A stretch of DNA of 64,000 nucleotides from Nymphaea colorata (Eukaryota > Streptophyta > Magnoliopsida > Nymphaeales > Nymphaeaceae), in contig NC_045149.1 of assembly GCF_008831285.2 (NCBI RefSeq), positions 2,780,500 through 2,844,499 on the forward strand, given 5' to 3'. A program made the translations under genes and the position numbers. Shown piece by piece: positions 33,255 through 44,959 of this stretch. Position 1 is the stretch's first letter, and every line of letters begins with the position of its first letter. The notes beneath the pieces are model-generated. The model had not been told where the DNA came from. It ran no database searches and saw only the letters and a list, made by a program, of their open reading frames with translations.

Positions 33255-33590
33255 TGCTGCTGTAATGTCGTTAAAATTTAGCTTTCAATGACAGCGGTCT
33301 GAGAACGTTGATGACTTAACTTTTACCGACATGTGCTTAATCTCACGTTGGTGAAAGTGTTTCCCAGCAAATAATTACCACGTCCATTGACTTCGTTGAT
33401 ATAACTCAACTTTTACCAACCAGTGCCGCTATAATGTCGTTAACATTCAGCTTTTACTGATGGCCGGTCTGAAAATGTTGGTGAAGATTTAACTTTTACT
33501 GACATGTGCTAATACTCAAGTGGAAAAAAGTGTTTTCCAGCGAATAATTACCGTCTTCTATAGGCTTCGTCGTATAACTTCAACTTCATC
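33255..33590. repeat. 170-bp tandem duplication in the CACTA left subterminal region
   Basis: TAATGTCGTTA occurs at 33262 and 33432, and the following text (AGCTTTxxxTGAC..GGTCTGA.AA.GTTG..TTTTACxGACATGTGCT..CCAGCxAATAATTACC) is repeated with about 20% change, offset 170 bases. It doubles the subterminal motif array. Confidence 0.8.
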
Positions 33591-34477
33591 AACACAATTA
33601 GCTGGACATCATTAATAAATATTTTTTACTGACGTGATATACGTGTTGGTAAACGTTGGCAGAAAAAATTCATCGACATTTTTAAGTAGCCTTTACCGAC
33701 ATTTATCAAGCATCGATAAAGGCTCCCCTGACTTTCTAACTTCGTCCCCCCTGACTTTCTAACTTCGTCCGATCCCTTCTCTTTTCTTCTTCCTTCTTTT
33801 CCTTTCTCAACCCTTTTCTTCCCACCGGCGGTTTCCCGAGTGATTCCAAACGTTGTTCATCATCTTTTAACACTTGCCAACAAGGCAGGTTCCTCCTTCT
33901 TAATGTTTATTTTTCCTATTTGTGAATGATTAGGTTATAACATGAATTTAAGGTATATATCCGAATTTTTCTGGCAAGATTTCGTCGATTTTCGTTATTG
34001 TTTGGCCGTGAATCCGTATAGTAACATTTGCTTAGCTTAGTACTTTCAATTGAATATATGAATTGCATGAAATATCTACACAACCACAAAACCCTTAATT
34101 TTTCTCCTATTTATGTCCTTGGCGAAAATGCCGATGTCAATTGAAGAGCATCGACAACAGCAAGATTGACAGAGGCTAGGGTAAGAAGGGCTGTTCTGGA
34201 ATCTCCTCCAGCAATTAATCACCACCACGATACCCTTGATCGACATGGAGAAGGTTCCTTTTCTTTTCGTGTGCTTCTCCTTGTTGGCTGTTGCTAACTA
34301 GTTGGGCTGATTACGATGCCTGTTGGATGCTCATATTATGATTTTTTCTACTAGCCTTTGATTCTCACTTGGTGCCTTCATCAGTAGACTTGCCTTGTTG
34401 CTTATATATTTTTGCTTGTTTTCTCAAAATCTCTGTTCTACTATTCATTGTAAAACTATAAACGTAGTTTTACACTG

Positions 34478-34700
34478 GGGTGGAGTTAGGATTTTTTTTA
34501 GGGGCGAGGCAAACGGTCCAACGAAATGAAAGGAGCTGAGTTTTGTGGGTTGGATCTAGGTATGATTAAAGTGAACCCAAATCCAAACAATACATGAACG
34601 CAACAAAAATTTTTTAATTTTTTTCAATGTAATTTTTTTTTAATTCGTTGGGGGTGGGGCCACGGCCTGCCTCCCCCTCTCCCCTCCTGGGCATACAATA
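34478..34700. mobile_element. Possible nested MITE or SINE-like insertion
   Basis: GGGGTGGAGTTAGGATTTTT at the left and GTGGGGCCACGGCCTGCCTC..CCTCCTGGGC at the right resemble a widespread plant repeat that begins G-G-(A/C)-G-G-A-G-C-C-A-G-G-A-T-T. Inverted ends are poor and no target duplication is clear. Confidence 0.3.
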
Positions 34701-34722
34701 TTTATTTCTATCTTTGGTGCAG

Positions 34723-34847
34723 TTAATTTTTCGAGATTTCAAAGCATCAAACATCCTTCTGGATAGCAACTTCAATGCAAAGTTTTTTGATTTTGGCCTA
34801 GCAAGGGAGGAACGTGCTGAAGGCTTTAGTCATATTTCTAGTGCTGT
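34723..34847 (+). pseudogene. Captured receptor-like cytoplasmic kinase exon (class VII-like)
   Basis: Preceded by an acceptor (TTTGGTGCAG), the exon encodes LIFRDFKASNILLDSNFNAK then FFDFGLAREERAEGFSHISS. These are the catalytic-loop R-D-F-K-x-S-N and D-F-G motifs of PBS1/PCRK-like RLCK VII kinases (expected x-L-S-D-F-G-L-A-R-x-G-P). The catalytic loop and DFG aspartates are kept, but only this exon is present. It lies well inside the CACTA element, in the element's plus orientation, and differs in class from the RLCK VI exon at 31.5 kb, so the two are separate fragments. Confidence 0.75.
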
Positions 34848-35376
34848 GTGTGTTTTAGTTATTTCAATTTGTGAATATGGAATTTGGGTTGTTCCACAAT
34901 TTGTTGCTTGCATTGTTTGTAGAAGAAATAGCGGGAGACTTCAATGGCTTTTGGTAGCCTATTATCTTCTTATATTTCGCGTCATAATGGACCCAAGAGT
35001 CTTGAGGGGCAGTACTCTTTGAAGTATGTGCAAAAACTGATTGCTTTAGTGGTGGTATCCTTTGCTTTGCTTTATAGGTGATGATTGTTATTTTTTTTTC
35101 CTTTTTTTGTCACGAATATTGTCAGACTATTTTTCATTCTTATTATGAGAAATTTGATGTTCAAATCCCATGCTAATCACCCAGACGAAGAAAGCTTTGG
35201 CAACCGCAAACTTCACGTCACATATGCACACATGACAAGTATTTTTATAGTTGAATTTCCATTATTAAGTTGTGTTGTAATACGTACAACTTCATGTAAC
35301 TGTTTGTTTTGATACATTCAACATGTAAGCAGGTTGACATGTACATTGTCGGAACTAATTATGTCGTTGTGCGTTA

Positions 35377-35381
<5 letters not shown>

Positions 35382-35443
<62 letters not shown>
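35382..35443. repeat. (TA)n microsatellite inside the CACTA element
   Basis: About 31 uninterrupted TA units, followed by more subterminal TTTACCGAC motifs. Confidence 0.97.
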
Positions 35444-35445
<2 letters not shown>

Positions 35446-35776
35446 TCATCGACGCTTGAAGTTATATCGACAATAGTTTTAACGACGTCTGCACATAATG
35501 TCAATAATAGATTTACCGAACCCCAAAACATGTCAGTAAAACTTATTATTAGCAACGTCGTCCATGGACGTTGGCAATAATCAATTTTACCTATGCAACC
35601 AATGTTGGTGTAGGCATCTTTACCAACGTGTAAGACTGATTGTTGGTGAAAGTTTTCACCAACCCAACTTCATCGGCAACCTTGTCCCACGTTGGTAAAA
35701 GTTTTACCGACACATACTTATGTTTTACCGATGTTTTTTTGGCCGTCGGTGAACACTTGTTCTTTTTTAGTGTAAA

Positions 35777-36840
35777 TATTAATATATAAATGTTTAACTT
35801 TATCCATAATGAATTATTCTCCCGTTAATTAACATCAAAATAACTAGCAGACTTTTTTCCTTGACGGTCAAAGACGTGTTTTTCATGCATATGATGATCG
35901 AATATTAAGTTTAACTAATTTAACAGTTTATTTTGACAGAAATAAGTAATAGATCTTTCAAATAATTATTTATAAAAAAAGAAGGCGTGCTTTTAAATAT
36001 ATTATTGAAAGTTAGCAGTGCAACGTTTTAAGTATCATCTGTGAAATCTTTTATAAATGTGAATAATTTAAACTACTATTTTTTTTACTGTGAGGTTCCT
36101 TTTTCCCTTGAGGCAACAAGGCCTCCTCAATCTTCACTGTTTTCAAAATGTCTCATTTCAGCATTAGGATTAGCAGCCAAGATGCACACGTCCATAATAA
36201 ACTACCATGTCACCACTTTCAGACTTCAATTTTGAAGAAAATTTTGCTATAGATTCCTAAAGGGGATTGGTGAAATACGTGACAAGGGGCTGGTGGATGG
36301 CTACTGTCTAGTTCTAGTATTTAGGGATATCAACCCTTTCTTTTACCAAAAAAAAAGAAAAAAAAGGATCATTGTGCTAGTAGAAGGTTAAGCAGAGATG
36401 GTATCTTATGGAGAAAGGGGAAAGAGAGAAAGATGGGGCTTGGACTTTCTTCTCAATATAATACTCATTGAAACTCAAAAACCATGCGGCCGGGGTTTGA
36501 AATAATTTTGAGTTTCAATTATAAATCAGTTACATAAAATCTATTAAATTTCTTCAAATAATGGATCTTAACGGAATTTGATCTAGCTGTTGAAATTCGA
36601 AGAATTAAGAGACGCCGAGAAAAGCATAAAATAGTTAAACTCAAATCTGGAGTATTGATTAATTGAAGCCTAACTTCTTTCCAGGTCTAAACAAGGGTGC
36701 AACGTCGGACATCCTGTTGGTAGCGAGTGTTGTCGAATTCCATTAAAGAACAAGAACAAGTGGGGTTATGTGCGTTCCGAGGATTACCAGTCTTTTTGAG
36801 TTGACAACAAAGATAATATCTTATAACATCCAGCTGAACA
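35777..36840. other. AT-rich stretch without recognisable gene
   Basis: No coding domain or element end recognised; frames present are short and hydrophobic by composition. Confidence 0.5.
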
Positions 36841-36850
36841 AGTGGAAGTG

Positions 36851-37003
<153 letters not shown>

Positions 37004-37171
37004 CTTGATTGTTATTTTTTAATTTTGTTTCATTAAAAACCGTCACCAAACATGCATTTGTGAAAAACGGTTAGTTTGTTGTGGTTTTTGGTTTTTAGCA
37101 ACATTTTGCGATGGTTTTTTGTGATACAAAATAACAAAAAATCAAAATCATTCAGTACCGGTTGATTCCAA

Positions 37172-37214
<43 letters not shown>

Positions 37215-37220
37215 AACACA

Positions 37221-37424
37221 TGGTGACTCTAGCTATCCAGCCATCTAACTAGGGCATCCATCTGATGTAAATGGATGGTTGAGGGAAAAACATAAAGAAA
37301 AAAAATGAGAAGTAATGCTAGATGACAAAAATACCCATCACCTTTCTCTTCTTGTTTTCTCTTAAGTAACCATCACCCATCACGCTGGATCAAACAGTCT
37401 TGGTTAGATGGCTTGGTGACTCTA
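37221..37424. mobile_element. Possible Mutator-like MITE with 11-bp direct flanks
   Basis: TGGTGACTCTA occurs at 37221-37231 and again at 37414-37424. Between them (182 bp) the ends carry an inverted word: AGCCATCTAAC near 37239 and its complement GTTAGATGGCT near 37403-37413. Direct flanks of 9-11 bp fit Mutator-like insertion. The inverted match is offset by about seven bases at the left, which weakens the call. Confidence 0.4.
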
Positions 37425-37436
37425 AAAATTCATACT

Positions 37437-37438
<2 letters not shown>

Positions 37439-37520
<82 letters not shown>
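37439..37520. repeat. (TA)n microsatellite
   Basis: About 41 uninterrupted TA units directly after the candidate MITE. Confidence 0.97.
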
Positions 37521-37524
<4 letters not shown>

Positions 37525-40500
37525 ACATATAAGCTGACATTCTCCGGCCAGCTGAAGCTATGTCCAATCATGGATGCATGATATAATGCATATGAACAGG
37601 TGCGATTAAGCCACCCAATGTAATGGATCAGACAATGTGCTGTGAGAGGGTGGAGGATTTCTTCATCCAAAGATATACCAGAAAATCTGCAATTCATAAA
37701 ATTAAAATCAGCCCGCTATTTCTGCAGTGAAATGGCTGTTTCTTTTTGTATCTCTAAAAACTGTGGCCAAACAATTGGCCGTCACCAATGCACCTTATAC
37801 AATGGCTTTTAACGATAAAATATGAAAAAACCATATCGGACTATAAGACGTGCGGCACATGTATTTTATTAGACTGAAGGACATTTGGACGTGGAACTTT
37901 TTTTTGGCTTCGTATAACATGAAAATACAACATTTGGACGTGTGTTTAAATGCAATTTTAGTGGACAATCTACAACTATGGTGGAGATAACTAGATAAGA
38001 ACTGAAAACTCTCTCTCCCTCCGTATTTTTGAGAGTCCACTTGGCTAAGGTGACCTGCTTTCTAGCCACTCTGGCGTGACGGCGTCTTTGGGCCTTGGAA
38101 AATGGACGATCTTCAATATTTCCTTTTTCAACCCTTCGGCCTTCTATCTACCACAGAATTGGTGGGGATCCATCATCATAAAGTGGGACTGAGAAGTTCA
38201 AGCATTGCTCGGAACTCGCCAAGCTTGCCATAATTGGCACGGCAAACATTTTGCCCTCCAAGTGTCAAAAGCGAAAAAAAGGAAGGGAAAGTAGTACAAG
38301 TCAAAGAAGACCCACCACCCAAAAGAAAACAAAAACTGACATCCAATCTCTTGTCTCTTAAAGTACAGGGAAAGCTTTCGATGTCTCAAAATGTTGCCCT
38401 CGTGCTTCACAGTACATGAGTTTGACGCTTCTGACATTTGAAACGACTACTGGCTGCCTATCATTCCCTGTCCTAAGCTTGCGCCAACCCCCTCATTGAT
38501 GGTTCCTTAGTAGTATTTAGCACCACTGTCATCTGAGACTTTGTTCATATAAGAATCGAGCATCCTAATGGTAGAAACCTAATCAAACATCCTTGCAATC
38601 GTCGATTTGAACAGGGACGACAGGGTTGGGGTGTGGACTAGCTTTTCTGCAGATGTGAAGCAGTAGAGGCAGGCGTGGGCTCATATCGGCCCTGTTCTAG
38701 ACGAGACTACAAAAATTGACATATTTAATTTACACATCACTACTCAATAATTTGTATTTATTTATATACAAGTGTTTGTGGAAGTTTAAAATTTAAACTA
38801 GGAGCGTCTCTCGGGCAGGAATTTGTGTCTCCCACTGTCTGGAAGCACCTATGATGCAGCGAATAGGGCTTAGCTGGGGATCCTAAACTTTGCATTAACC
38901 AACTCAAATTGAGAAAAAAAAAATTATTTAATAATATTGGTAGCATATCAAACAGCAGTTATAACAGTGAATGTAATTGCAAGAACTACACTCCCACAGG
39001 TACAACAAGTTGTAATCTTGCTATCCACTATGGTGATAGAGCACATAACTGTATTTTAGATCAACACACATTCATCATTAGAAACTAATGAAGACCTGAC
39101 CCACGTAATGTCGAAATGGATATAACTTTCATTCATATCTCACAAAAATATTCATTATTGAAAATGCAGCTAATTAACTTTATTTCAAACAGATTAAATC
39201 ACACCAACTATTCATTATTGAAAATGCAGCTAGCTGATGGGTTATCGAGTATCAAGATCTAGAAGGATCCCTCAACTAAAGATTGAGCATCCAAATTATC
39301 GGGCTTGGAGAAAGCCTGGCTGCCTGCTCCGGAACTGGATCACAATTAAAAAAGTCGTCTACAGTGATTATAAACTCATGGGTATAGCCATGTTTGCAGG
39401 TAAAACTTTTCAATCTTACATGCAGACCATAATAAATGAGAGAAAATATATGTACTTTCCTCTAGGAACCTGAAAGATGGGACCTAACCTGATAATACGA
39501 GGTCCGACCGTTCCTAGCTTCTTTAATATGAAGACTAGACTAACTATTCCAATTCTTAAGTCTTAAATAGAATCCAAAACCTATGAAAAGCAAACATGCC
39601 CTATCTTGAAATCATGCATGTCTCAAAATCTAAATAGTTCTTAGAAGTAGATTGATGAACAAAGAGAATTTAATCTGATGTATGTTCACGACTGGATCAT
39701 CATAGATCAATGCAAGTTGATATTCTAAATCATATAAGATGCATGCAAAACTAGGTCACGTATACTTAGAGTCCGCTCGCTCTCTGCTAGGACTTGGGTA
39801 TAGGATGTGAACATATTAGGAGAAAGATTAGATTCAAATCCAAAATTTGTAAGCATGATATGAAAAATGATTTAATTCTTGTATTAAATTGAGGTAGGAA
39901 AATGTCATAGAGGTCTAAAATTCATGATCCAAGGTCCCATGGCCAGAGATCCAATAAGTTTGATAATGTATTTTATAATTTGTCGTACTAAAATCCAAAT
40001 TCTGAGAGAATAGATTCAGAACCGGTGATTAACATTGTTTAAATCTTGTATGATTTCATTCAAAATACAAAGTCTAAATTGAAGATCCAAAATCTAAGAT
40101 TAGATATTCAAAATCTGAGATCCATAACTTAAAATCCAAAGTCTATAACTCAAGGTCCAAAATCCATTGCTTGAACTCCAAACCAAGTGTGGTAGACTTG
40201 GGTTTAATATCATGACTTAGATAGGCATAATGTTCATGATTCGAATCCAATACTTTGACTTGAAATCAAAATCCAAGATTGGTTACTGATCTTGCGATAC
40301 TAGGCTTGAACCTAATTGGATGGGCTTGATTGTAGCAAATGCGTTTGGTTTTACACAAGCCGTAGGGCATATGATATAGACTCCATTTACTTCATACCAA
40401 TGGGTGTTAAGGAAATTTGACTAGATATAGGCTATGGGACTAGGTTTATAAGTAGTAGGCTCTAAGATTGGTTAGGGCAAGGTCTTAACGAATTGGACTC

Positions 40501-41185
40501 CACGCCTAAATGACGTAGGATTTTTGAAATCACTTGAGAAGCTGATTTTGAAAGCATTTTAGAAAAACTATGGTTTTTAAAATGGTTCTTGTAGGAGGAC
40601 CAAGCTGGATTCATGTTTTCATATACCTGGATGTAAACACCATAAATTTTTCATTTGCTAAAATGATCATTTTACCCCTCTTAGTAAAGATTTTTGTGGT
40701 GGATTTGTCGAACATCTTTCAAACATAAAGGCAAGAGATCACATAGACATGAATTTTACAACCTAAATGCCTGGCAGATGGACGAAGATCACCCAGCCTG
40801 TGACCAGTAAAAATAATAACCATTTTGCCCTAAACACCCTTCATTTTGCCCAAGCTTTGTCCAATTTTTATGAAATAGCTCTAGAACTCTTGAGAATTAT
40901 GATTTACCAGTTCAATGAAAATTCTCATATTTGCAAATCACCAAGAGTTTTCACAATCCATTTTCGAGTTCACATTGGTGGGTTTTAGCTCAAAATGGTT
41001 GTTCAATTTCTTCACACCAAAACATATGCTAACCTCACCAACTTCATTTTCAAATCATCTTTACTATCAGCAGGCTATTTTCAGTGAAACACTTAATTTC
41101 TAGAGAAAAAATCTTGTTGCAAACCTTCCATTCTCTCCATTTCAGTTGAAAGGAGCTCACTGGCTTAGAGATTTGCATAATTCTC
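37521..41185. other. Noncoding, old repeat-derived stretch
   Basis: No domain-bearing frame was found. From about 39.85 to 40.3 kb the text is a loose series of short words of the kind AATCCAAAATC/AGATCCA, suggesting a decayed simple-repeat or LTR-type region. A nearby direct repeat (CAACTATTCATTATTGAAAATGCAGCTA and a shorter form) occurs near 39150 and 39207. Confidence 0.5.
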
Positions 41186-41885
41186 AGTAGTGGCATCTTG
41201 TCAATCTTCGTAGAGATCACATTAAAGCCTTCTTTGTACCAAGAGGGTATTTTCAAAGTTACTTTCTGTCTATTCATCATAGTTTGAGTTCTAGAGAGCT
41301 GTCCTAAAACCAAAGATAAACTCTCTCCTTTATTTTTGAGTGTCTCTGATGAAATTCTCTCAATTTGGGGCTAGTCAGCCTCTAACATGCTCTTTAGTGT
41401 TAGAATTGACTATCTTTAGCTCAATTTGGATTAATCCATGAAGAAATCAAGCTCGTTTTTCTTTTTAACTCTTTTCTCCCACATGTTTGGAGTGCTCAGT
41501 GACAGCCTCTGAGCTGAAATTCTGGCAAGAGGGTATTTTCAAAGTAGTGGCATCTTGTCAATCTTCGTAGAGATCACATTAAAGCCTTCTTTGTACCAAG
41601 AGGGTATTTTCAAAGTTACTTTCTGTCTATTCATCATAGTTTGAGTTCTAGAGAGCTGTCCTAAAACCAAAGATAAACTCTCTCCTTTATTTTTGAGTGT
41701 CTCTGATGAAATTCTCTCAATTTGGGGCTAGTCAGCCTCTAACATGCTCTTTAGTGTTAGAATTGACTATCTTTAGCTCAATTTGGATTAATCCATGAAG
41801 AAATCAAGCTCGTTTTTCTTTTTAACTCTTTTCTCCCACATGTTTGGAGTGTTCAGTGACAGCCTCTGAGCTGAAATTCTGGCAA
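41186..41885. repeat. 343-bp near-perfect tandem duplication (357-bp offset)
   Basis: 41186-41528 and 41543-41885 match with one difference found by eye (GTGCTCAGTG versus GTGTTCAGTG). The 14-base join between them, with its flanks, reads AAGAGGGTATTTTCAAAGT, which is also present inside copy 1 at 41241-41259, so the join itself was copied from the unit. The near-identity indicates a recent event. No coding frame is shared. Confidence 0.95.
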
Positions 41886-43990
41886 TATGGAATTCGCATT
41901 GGTGGTTTCTTTGCATCAATATGATCAGATGCATCTTAATAAAGTATTAATAACTCCAATTCAGAGAGATCATATCCTGATCATGTAGTTCCTCATTGGT
42001 CTAAGCCACTCGACCTTGTCAGAATCTAGGCATCATCACTTGTGGCTTTAGAGCTAAATTGTGATCAATCGAGGATGCTGATTTTCAATCCAACCACATC
42101 GATATATTTGACATCACTCAAAGAGAGCACAATGCATCTATTTGTCACAACTAAGTTCAAAGTCACTATTTTCCATTTTGCCATACACATTTTCAGTTTA
42201 TAGCTTAGTCAGTTCTAAAAAATTTGATTTTTCAAAGGCAAACCAAGACATTTTTTCATCAAATTTCACATGAGCACGTACATTTACATTGTCTACGATC
42301 TTGCATGGTCAGATGTCCACCATGATTCATGGCTTTTCACCAAAGACGTAACTAACTTTTGGCCAAATGTGCATCATTTTCATATTTTCTTAAGTTAGGA
42401 ACCACATAAACCTAACTTAGATATTTCATCAGTCAAACATGAGCCCAATATGGCTCACGTAGAGTCAGAATCCACCTTGACCCTAAGCCTTAAACCAATA
42501 GGCTTAGTTTGATATAAGGCTGAACCCGGGAGATCTAAGCTTTGTCTAGACCTGTGTCTAACCGAGTCCAAACTAACAAGCCCATGTGAGCCCATATCAT
42601 TAATTTTGAGCTTACTGAACCCAGGCTGAGTGCGGGTCCTGCGCATGGGTCTCAGATCCTGAATTTAAACTACAAAATCTGCAGTCTAGATCTGTAATAT
42701 GCATTGTTTCATATCTGGATCTCATAATTGATATCCAAATTCATTTTTCTCAATCTAGAGTATGTTCTAAACCTTTGATCTAATTCCAAAATTCAAATCT
42801 ATGTTCAAAATCTTGATTAGAATCTAAATCAAGCATCAGATCTCCAATCACATGTCCTAAATTGATCCATCTTGAATCAGATCGATCCTAGCCAGCCATC
42901 TCAGGGCTGGCCATGGGTTTTCATCATTTTCAAAAAGGAAAATCTTAGAGTTGTGCCCACCACCTTTGGGCCACCATGATTTATTGAAAAATTAAATTAA
43001 TTTCCACATCATCAAGCAAATGTGGGCCTTTAATTAGATTTTAAGACAGATCCTGACCATTGATTTGTATGACACCTCATCAATCCTTGTTTTCTATTTT
43101 CTAAAAATTTAATTTGTTAGAATTGGCTGAAAATCAATCAAAGTATTATAAAAAGAGGTTGGGGGTGTGCAAACACATATTCTTCTCCCTTTGGCATGAA
43201 TTCCAAGGTATGCTCTCTCCCTTCTGTCTTGTTTAGTTAGTTTTTTTTTTTAAATTATTTTCACTAACTCAGTTTCTTCTCCAGTTGGCATGAATTTTTT
43301 AAGGTTTTCCTAAGTTATTCTAAGTTTAGACATGGTCTAGCAAGGAGAAAAGGAGGAAGAAGAAGAGAAAAAGAAGAAAGAAAACAAAAACCAAGTCTCC
43401 TCCCTCTTTGATTTTCAGCCTTCCTCCCTTTCTGTGTCTCTCTCTCTCTTCATGGACTTCACGTAAACAGCCCTATATATAGGTTAAAACCCAAGGAGAA
43501 TGAGACCCAAACTTGAAAAACCCATGGAGAAGTTTATGCTACGTACATCAGATTTTATCTACTTGTAAAACTGCTGATGATCGTGAAAAACCTTATGAAA
43601 TCCATTGTATAGGTCCAAACCATTTTCTAAACAATAATGTTAGAACCATATCTCTAGGGAGTGTTGCATGTGCATTTGTGTTGGCTCTTGTTTGATACTC
43701 ATTTGGTGAATGCATATGTCATGTAGTTTCTTAAAAGCTAGACGTAACTCTCAAAATGTCTCCCATTTTACCTTGTCAAAATTGTCTAAAATTTACAATT
43801 GAATCATTCTACCACTTAGATTTATCTTAGTCTACTCTGAGCCAAACCTGTCAGTCATCTATTTTGCACATCTCTATTGGGTCAGCTTAGGTAGGCACAA
43901 TCACTTCTAGTCTATCCTGACACCCACTATCTTTTGTCATTCAGTCACCATGTTTCAGACATATCCCCACCATCACATTATACACTTGAT
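41886..43990. other. Noncoding stretch, possible old LTR region
   Basis: Short AATCT/AGATC word repetition at 42.66-42.90 kb resembles 39.85-40.3 kb. A TATTATAAAAAGAGG TATA-like box at about 43144-43158, followed by CT-rich leader-like sequence, could be an LTR promoter for the relic at 44.0-44.9 kb, but no LTR pair was identified. Confidence 0.35.
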
Positions 43991-44019
43991 TCTACGAGGA
44001 GACCCAAGCACTGTGATGT

Positions 44020-44950
44020 TACCCATGGATGTTCTCACTCGAGGATGGTACTCAAGGTGGCTAGAGTAGTTCAAGACAGCCTACCCCAAGTATCTTGATG
44101 ACTATGGATTGGAGACAGACATCCTTGCTCATAAGAAGGAGTTGAATGAACCCATTATTCAAGCAGTAGCTGAGAGATGGAACCTCTATACGAGCACATT
44201 TTGGTTTCCATAGGGAGGGATGACATCATTCATGGATGATTTCTGCCGACATCCTTGGATTCTTCGATTCAGTAGGCAACGTTAGAAACTCAGTGGAAAG
44301 TAAGTTCTTGGTCAAAAAAGAGGTGGTCAACTACAAGCAGCTACTCTATAGGCTTACTTGATTCAGAATGTGAAACTTGAAGTTAAAGAACATGAGTCTA
44401 CATATTCAGCTTGTGGACGTCCACACCCACTTAGGAGGAACCACAAAGCAGATGTTGGCCTGATCGAAGTCCACACAAGAGAGGACCTGGAAGGCTATGC
44501 TTTTGTGCACCGTCAGACAACTTATCTTCACCAATGGGTAGGGTACAATAGGCCTTTCCACACTACAACTATTCAGGATGTGGGGGACCTACTGCTCTAA
44601 GACCATGTCAATAGCCATGACAAGACTTGCTTTCCTATATAGAGGACTCATCAGATATGCCATGATGCAGTAGCCAACAGTTGAAGGATGCACCTAGCTC
44701 TTACAAGAGTGGTTCTATCTGACACACAGTCCAGGAGATGAGATTTCATGCCATACAGTGAATACACTCTTTTTTGCATGGATATCGTCAACTACTGGAT
44801 GACATGATTGATAAGCAGGTCGTGTGAGACTTTTATGATTGGGAGGCAAGCCCCACTAGGTATACTTATCATGAGCAGAAAACAGACATTTTGTTGACCG
44901 GTTCCTTCTTCATCGTGCCTCACCACCCAAAGAGATGCATAGCTGAGTTC
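44020..44950 (+). pseudogene. Plant-mobile-domain-like (PMD) relic
   Basis: Near 44029-44280 one frame reads MDVLTRGWYSRWLE, then a stop, then FKTAYPKYLDDYGLETDIL, AVAERWNLYTSTFWFP, a stop, and GGMTSFMDDF. The E-R-W-x5-T-F-x-F-P-x-G-x-M-T order is that of the plant mobile domain carried by transposons and by MAIL-type host genes. A later piece near 44690-44730 (a degraded L-L-Q-E-W-F motif) fits the domain's C-terminal part. Several stops are present. Association with a gypsy or Mutator-like carrier is likely but not shown. Confidence 0.5.
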
Positions 44951-44959
44951 TCCATGATA

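Larger units (their letters stand above)
33103..35773. mobile_element. CACTA (En/Spm) element carrying a host kinase exon (2671 bp)
   Basis: The left end is CACTAAAAAAAAGATAG and the right end is the complement of CACTAAAAAAGAACAAG. Both are flanked by TAA (33100-33102 and 35774-35776), a correct 3-bp target duplication. Subterminal regions carry many copies of a TTTACCGACAT / GTCGGTGAAAGT motif in both orientations, typical binding-site arrays for CACTA transposase. No transposase is encoded, so it is non-autonomous. It contains a receptor-like kinase exon (34723-34847), a possible nested MITE (34478-34700) and a TA microsatellite. Confidence 0.9.
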
